DNA from: Phoebastria nigripes
Lineage: Eukaryota; Chordata; Aves; Procellariiformes; Diomedeidae
Length of the DNA stretch: 64,000 nucleotides
Assembly (NCBI GenBank): GCA_035582835.1
Contig: JAYKAV010002564.1
Coordinates: 640,030-704,029, forward strand
Direction of reading: 5' to 3'
Below the pieces are notes generated by a model that was not told the origin of the DNA, searched no databases, and was given only the letters and a program-made list of their open reading frames with translations. Of the stretch, positions 57,224 through 64,000 are shown in pieces; the stretch's first letter is position 1, and every line of letters begins with the position of its first letter. Both the position numbers and the translations under genes were made by a program.

Positions 57224-60200
57224 GTTAGTGAGCAGAGTGCCGGTGTGTGTTGGTCTTCCTCTATCATCAGGTCTTACGTCGCGGTGATGGTGGGGGTGTA
57301 AGAACAGTTTCTTAGGTGCTATGTGGAGTTACAGGCTGCTGCCCCTGCTCCATCTTAAGGTTTTGAATTGAGTCATCACTGGATTGTAGGTTAAATTGAG
57401 TTTCATAATTTTCTACTTGTCTTTTCAGCGTCTCAGCCTTTTTCTTCAGTAGTTATCTCCGCTACTAATCTCAATCCCTAAGGCCTCTATTATAGAGGGA
57501 CAGGCAGCCCAGCAGCCACTAGCAGTAGGTTCTGTAACAGGAATCCCATCTGAAAAAGAGCGTTGGACTGAGACACATTCAGATAAAATCCATCCCTCTG
57601 ATTCTGCTCAGCTAAGTGTACATATGCCCCGATGGAGACATCTTTGCTGCACAAGTACCCTAGATTCCCTCTGTAGCTGGTGGGAGAAAACAAACATTCC
57701 TGGAGCATGTAGATGTGTGATACAGGAGGAGATGGACTGCACTCTAGCAGCATGCATTTCTTTCAATTGACTATAAAGGAAGACTTAGCACAGCGGTAGA
57801 AGTCTACCATGTGCAACCGAGGCTATTCCAGCAGTAGCAGCATTTTGAATTACTCTGAATCTAGGTGGTGGTATCTCTCTCTTATCGTATGATGTTATTT
57901 TAAGACTGGGGAAACATAAACCTGGGGTAGCCGGTGCTCTTTTCAAAGGAAATTTACCGTGTGCATTTAAGTACAGAATATCAAATGATCCATATTTATT
58001 CCTGCAAACAGGTTAACTTTTGCAAAATCTGTCTCTTCTGATGAAAGTAAAAGGTAATAAACAAAATGCAGCAATGAACTGTGTATTTCTAACTAGCAAC
58101 CAGTTCATGGACTGTTTTCAGTAATTAGATTCTTCCAAACTAAAATAATAACTTCTTAAAATACAGACCTTCCTGAGTGGAGATAGTACTCTGACATATT
58201 TTAAATGGCCTGAAGCCAAAGGATGTGAAAAGCAATAATGGAAATTATCAGTTTGCAAAGATAAAGATGGTAGAGCTCAGCAGTGCCATGTAACCCGCAG
58301 TCAGCCACATGACCTCTCCCATGGAGGGAGGGCATGCTTGCTGCCAGCTTCTCTTTGCTTCAGCAGATCCAAGAAAGAAGGTGGTCTGTGCTATTTGGAA
58401 AATATTCAAACTTTTAATGCTGTTTGGGCTTTTTTTCTTTTTTTCCAGAGCTAGCACAGGGAGTGCTCTGAAGGTATTGCAAGCATTCTGGATGAGCCAC
58501 ATTTATCAACTACGTATGCAGGGACATAATTTGAAATAGCTACTGCAGAGTATCTTTGTCTGTAAGAACACTTACGTTTAATATTAGGAGTGCCTCTGTA
58601 TGCTCCTTGTCATTTTGCTAGGGGTCAGTTGGCTTGGTGTCATTTGCAATTGAATTGAGATGAGCTGCCAAAAGATATTCCCGGTGCAAAGTGAGATTGT
58701 GCAAAAGAGGACGGAGTGAGTATTGTGCTTTCAGTTCACACTTCAGACCATTTCACAACAGTATCTCCATTTNGGCAAGCCCAGAATCAAGTTGCAGAAG
58801 CTTTAGATTTTTCCCTGGAGAAGTGGGCTCCACAAAACCCACCAGACTTTTGGCACTGTCAGCAGACAGGGAACTTGACTGTGATAGTACTTGCAGATGT
58901 CCAAAAGAGCATCTATTAATATTACTGCATTGGCATTTATTGCCGAATCAGTTTCTATAAATAATATGGAAGATCTGTTTAAGTCTCCTGCATTTTTATT
59001 GTAGAATCATCTCCTATGAATTATGGTAATGTAAAGAGAAACACCAGAAAATTCCTCCCACCTTTAATTGATGCTTTGAAACTACTGAGAGGAAAAAAAG
59101 CACAGCAATGATGCATTGTGCTTGTGGGTGGAGGAAACCTTATTTATGAATGTATGTTCTAACAGCAGGATATAGTGACTGGGGAACTGCCTGCACATTT
59201 TGAACTAGGAAACATGGACCTAGAGAAACAGGAGAGGTCACCTAAATGGGAAAAGCTTATTTTGGAAGGAGACCAATTCCAGTAGAATAAAATAAAAAAG
59301 GAAAATGGCAAACAGTTGTCAGGGAAGCACTATATGGATTTCAGTTCCCACTGGCAGCTGTTGCAGTAACATTTGGTCTGCTTCAGTGTTTCCAAAGCTC
59401 CAGCTTTCTCTTAGCAACAAAAACATAAACAAGCTTATCATCTAATATTAGATCACAGGGATGTCTCCTAACTTGTGGCCTTAAATTATCTGCATGAAGC
59501 CAAAAGGTTAAAGCAGAAGAGAGTGCTAGGTCTGGGNAGGAATGACTAGCAAAGTCCTCTGGAGAACTGTTTTGCATCCTTTGGTGGCCAACAAGCCTTA
59601 CCCTGGCCCACCGTAGCGTTTCATCTGTGGTGTTTTACCTGCTGCTTGTCTGCTGGCTAAATTGGTCAGCGAACGCTCCAGTAGCTGGAAAACAGCGTGA
59701 ATCATGCCTCACGTCGTTACAAAGGGGAGGAAAGAAAAAACAGAAAAGAAGGCAGCATGGGAGAAATCAGTTTGGAGGAATGCAATGCAGTCTGCCTACC
59801 TGGATGGACCGTAGCAAATCGCTGCCTGGTGTTAGAGCCATATGTCTTGGATGTTCAGCCAAGCTGCTGCCGTGCATATTTACATGTACCCAGCTGCACG
59901 TTCAGCCTCCCTTAATTCCGCTGCAGCACTGCAGTGTGCTGATGCTGAGAGGCTGGAAACATGCCATCTTCCAGAGTCAATATTTTTGCCAGGCAATTTA
60001 TTTTTCTTTTTCATGGGAATTTTGGAACCACTGATGAACATTGCTGTTTGGCCATTTTGATGATCTCCTGTCAGCGTCAAAATTGTCTCACATTGCAAAT
60101 GCATTTGTCCAGCTGAACTCAAAACAGCACTGGCTCTGCTAAGGGAGAATTACAAGCGTGTGGATGCTGTGCCTACAGTATCTCACGCAGACCCTGTTCC

Positions 60201-63200
60201 TCCTGGTGCAAAACTAACATCCTTTTGGCTTCTGCCTGGTGCAAGCAGGTGGTGGGGACTCGGGGGGGGGTTCTGTTGGTTGCAGCCCACTGCTGGATTA
60301 TCCACCTTCATCCGGGATGACAGCGGCCTCTAGTGCCGCCGAAAGCTCCTTTGCAAAGTTCATCTGCGACCTCGTCCGTGTAGTTTCAGTGCAGGGCTCT
60401 GTGGCCACGTCTTCTCCCGGGAGTCCTACGCTGCAGCCCCTCTCGAGAGGGTTCCCTGTGTCGCAGGCTCCCAGCGCGCTGGAGGCTGCTTGGAGCTGCG
60501 TCCCCTGTGCATGGAGGGGAGTCTGCAGGAGATCTTGCCATCCTGGAACGNGACTTGTGCCATGAGACATCTGGTGCTGAAAGGAAGGTCTGGGTCTCGC
60601 TGAAGCCTTTCATGTTATATGAAAGCTTTGGTTCCCAGGACAGATTGAAAGGCTACCATGCAGCCCACAGCTCGTGGTTAGCTGTCATGTGGGGTAAGAC
60701 ANGCTGTGCCCGAGAACTCCTACAAGGCAGATCCCAAGTCTGTGTTCTCAGTTGTGTGACCGGTTTAAAAGGATGCTCCTAAATTTGAAATCTGGCCTGG
60801 TTTTGTAAGAATTAGGATTTTAATTTGTCCTTCCTCTTTCCCCCCCGCCCCCCCCAGCCACTTTGTTTATACAATTGCATTCTGCAATTGTATTTGTTCT
60901 TCCTGTTCCTCAGGAAGGTTCCAGCAAGGTGGTAGCACTTGCCATCAGGCAAGCTGTTAGTTAGAGACAGGAAACACGTCTCTCTCTTCCTTATTTTTTA
61001 ATCCATTCTGACCAGTTTTTCAGATAAATCAAGAATAGGAGAGAGGTGGGCCTGTTTTCCTAGCGGCTTTGGGGCTGACGGCTGTGCTCAGCCTGGCTTC
61101 TTGGCCCCTAAGTGTCCCCTAGAAATTTTTTCAGATGAAGAAAGTTCACTGACGTGCAAGGTAAATGTGTCTAGCAAACATTTGTCTTTTCTGCTTCATT
61201 CCCAAGAGGAAATTATTTTTCATTCTTCGTTCCTTCATTCTAAGGATCCAGCTGCTAATTATAGTAGCATATATTAATAATATATTAATAACTGAATCCT
61301 CCTCCACCAGTACTGTTAGATGAACAATTTTTGGCAAGTCCTTTTACCTCGTGATTCTTGTCCTGTCCAAATTCAGAGCATGACTCCTCTAGGGTGAACA
61401 CGGATGCCTGATACGTCTGTTAACCCTTATTATCTGACAAAAAAGAAGAAACCCTGATCTCTGTAAAAGTTAAACTATGGGATTTGCATTTAAGGGNTAT
61501 TTAAATGTCACTTGAGAGGAACTGGTAGAAAAAGCTGTGAGCATTGTCTCGCTACCACCGTGGGTTTTTTTCAGTAGTATTTGACTCTCTAATCCTTATC
61601 ACTGACTGACGTAAAGCTGCGTGGTCTTAACCCTGGGAAGCAGGGTGGTGGGGATACTCGTGCAAAGCGCTGCTGCATGGCAAGCGACAGATTCCCATCC
61701 ACGCTACACAGCGGACAACAAAAAGTTAAGAGGTCTCTCTCATGAAGAACTGAACAATCATCTGGCACCTGCTGTTGAAAGCATTTATCTGCCATGCTTC
61801 TGCAGTTAATCTCTTTCAGATAAAGTTGTCCTTTTTTTAAAAGGCTGCTGGTGCAGATGACGTGGGAGGGCAGGAATTCTGCTGGCCATTGGATTGTCCA
61901 TGTTGGGAAGAGGCGAGATTACTCCTGCTGTATCAGAAATCAGGCTGCATTTTTATTTGGAAAAAGGTCGAGGTGTGGGATGGGGGTCACTGCTGCTGAG
62001 CCTTGTTTCCTGTAAAGAAGGCGAGCAGGTGTGCTGCTGCGTGCTCAGCTGCTGACTGACTTTATCCAGTGCTCAGGGGAAGGGGGGGGTGGGATATTTT
62101 GGCATTTGCTTTGGGCGGAGGAGCCCAGGCTGTAGGTTGGCCTGCTAACTCAAAGCAGGAATATATGCGGCATCCTCCAGGAATGGTCAAGGAAACGAAG
62201 CAGGCGCCACTTGAGCTAACCAATGTAAAAGAACTGCAGCTTGACAGCATGGAGCAAGCAGAAGGTAAAACTGCCTTTCCCCATCCCTGTCTACATGCAA
62301 AATCTGTGTGCAATTCCTCTTTGCTTACTAATTGTAACCACTGACATGTTTCACGTATTTAATCCTTGTGTCTAACAGCACAGTTGTCTAATGGCAAATT
62401 CTGCAGCCAGGGCTCCAATTCCATCTGGGTACCATTGCCTGGATGTTAAGGTACTAAACTTTGACATGTTCAAATACTTTTCTGTGTCCAAAAATGGCCA
62501 TTAAACTAAAGAATGTACCTGAAATATTTGTGGAGATACTGTGTGATGGTACAGCTGAGAGCTAATTTAGCACAAAATCAGCTATTCTATTAAATTCTTT
62601 GCTCCACAGCACCGACCCGTGGATGTTTCAGGTGGGGAAGCCAAGGAAACTAGGTAGCCACCCTCGGATTTCTATAGGAAAAGTTTTTGAGAAAACTTAA
62701 TTAATCTTTTGTCCCCGAGAACAGTGGACACTTGAAATTGAACTAAAGCCACTGCCACATGCTAAGAAATTGCAATCTTACCTCAGCAGGAAATGGAAAT
62801 CTTTTATATGTTATTAATATTCGGTGATGTTTTCTGTAATTCAGCTGGGGCTGATTCATGATCGTCTTCCTTGAAACTGCTCAGGCATCTGTTCTGTGGC
62901 TGCTCCCACAAGGTGGCAGTCGAAGGCTGCTTAGATGTTCTTGGCAAGTGGGCATTTCTCCTATGGTTTATCTAGTTCAATAGCTGAATCTTCTTTATCA
63001 CCATCAAGTTTTGAGTGGCTTTTTTTTTTTTTTTTTAGTTGCAAAAGGCAGTTTCCCAAATATTCAGATTTTTGCTGAGTGATTTTTTTTTTTTTTTTCT
63101 TTTTTTCTTTTTTTCTTCCCCCCCCGGGGGATTTCCTGCCTTGTTTCAGACTGTGTAAACTACCTTTTGGGAAAGCTGTCATAGGTCTGCTTGAGGTTGT

Positions 63201-64000
63201 TTAAAATGTCAAATTGTGTTGTCTGACTTGCCGCTCACTTGCAAATGAGAAATAGTGAGGGAGGCAGGACACTCGCATCTTTGCCTTCATTTTGTTCATC
63301 AGCTGGCAGGAGATGGAGCTTCATCCCGCTCCGTTTCATGCAGCAATCTTTTTAATGCAAAGATTCAGCCTCTGAGGACTGCAGACAGTGGTGCACGTTG
63401 TTCCATGACGCAGTGACAAACTGCTCAGCGTTGTATATTGACACCTAATGTCCTATGCTGAACACAAACCAATTTCAGAATATTCCAGCCTGGAAANCTT
63501 TGCACTTGTGACAGTCACAACTAATGCATTCAATAACTAAGGGGAAGTTTGGTAGGGAAAAGGTGTTGCTGGCTTGCTTTGTTTTGTGTTTGCAGCACTC
63601 TTTGCTTTTCTCTTGCAGAAAAATTTCCTGGATTGTTTTTTTGTTTTTAAACAGGTACATTTTCCCTTTTTCTGGAAGGACTTTAAAGGTCTAGGTTCAC
63701 AGCAACAGCAAGCCTTCTCCAGATGAGGTAGCCAGTTTAAGGAATGTGATCACTGTAATGTTTGTTGTCTTTTCACTTTTTACCATGATATTGAGTGGCA
63801 TTAATTAATGCAAAGGGATAACATTGATCATTTAAAACGTTCCAATCTATGTGCTGTCTCCCCCAGCCCCAAACTTTGAGTTCTCAGTAGGTACCAATGC
63901 TGTATGTTCCTCTTCTGGCAGAGGAAATACAAAGTACCTGGGGCTGAGAGTGAGCAGGGCTGCGTTCCCACCCAGGTCTGCAATTAGAGCACTACTCACT
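57224..64000 (+). other. PPP1R12B: 5' part of the following PPP1R12B intron
   Basis: No further coding exon was found: the expected next exon (SYLTPVRDEE...) does not occur in any plus-strand frame I can read. The stretch contains a CpG-dense block at 60255-60600, C-rich tracts near 60840-60858 and T-rich tracts at 63020-63036 and 63083-63118. Ambiguous bases occur at several places. I did not recognise interspersed repeats here. Confidence 0.8.
63020..63118. repeat. Poly-T rich tracts
   Basis: Two T-rich runs (63020-63036 and 63083-63118, the second interrupted by C) are followed by a C/G homopolymer patch. This is simple sequence, and the minus-strand Lys-rich frame across it is an artefact. 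Confidence 0.9.

Noticed and set aside
59627..60034. A 135-codon plus-strand frame in the last intron
   Set aside because: No family similarity and a mixed composition typical of chance; it does not match the expected downstream MYPT2 exons.
57224..64000. Search for the next exon (SYLTPVRDEE, then the inhibitory phosphosite region)
   Set aside because: Not found in any plus-strand frame, so the intron extends beyond the window.
1..64000. CRISPR arrays, tRNA or rRNA genes, prokaryotic operons
   Set aside because: No regularly spaced direct repeats, no tRNA or rRNA signatures seen by eye, and the sequence is clearly from a vertebrate nuclear genome.

Overview
The window is nuclear DNA from a vertebrate, almost certainly a bird. 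It carries many CR1 LINE fragments, including one with the typical avian CR1 3' end (octamer-like ATTCTATG tail, ending near 8724), and it has short exons in AT-rich introns with GT-AG boundaries. There is no bacterial gene organisation. Scattered single n's and one 20-n run (12099-12118) mark a draft assembly.

One protein-coding gene was recognised: the plus-strand gene for myosin phosphatase target subunit 2 (PPP1R12B, MYPT2). Thirteen coding exons can be placed between 25442 and 57223. They were assigned from their translations, which follow remembered vertebrate MYPT2/MYPT1 proteins, and from matching splice phases. Spliced together they give 1745 nt (581 codons plus 2 nt) with no stop codon and a consistent phase at all 12 internal junctions. 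The first coding exon (PP1-docking RVxF motif, first ankyrin repeats) lies upstream of base 1. The C-terminal half (inhibitory phosphorylation site, leucine zipper) lies beyond base 64000.

Layout: 1-25441 is the 3' part of the first large intron and holds several CR1 pieces. 25442-35437 holds five exons for the ankyrin repeats that bind substrate. 37940-43138 holds three exons for a linker and an acidic Ser/Glu tract. 46372-50948 holds three exons of the Ser-rich central region. 56300-57223 holds two further Ser/Thr-rich exons. 57224-64000 is the start of the next intron and includes a compact CpG-dense block.

The most interesting observation is the 186-nt exon at 56300-56485. It encodes a Ser/Thr-rich segment that starts like the alternatively spliced central insert of the paralogue MYPT1, and I do not recall it in the canonical human MYPT2 protein. 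It keeps frame, has weak-looking splice sites and sits in a run of three exons that can each be skipped without a frameshift. Other observations are a roughly 90%-identical CR1 inverted repeat in one intron, a CR1 copy that has lost two reverse-transcriptase motifs by internal deletion, a possible frame-shifting poison exon, and a CpG-dense intronic block. I saw no novel multi-gene system.
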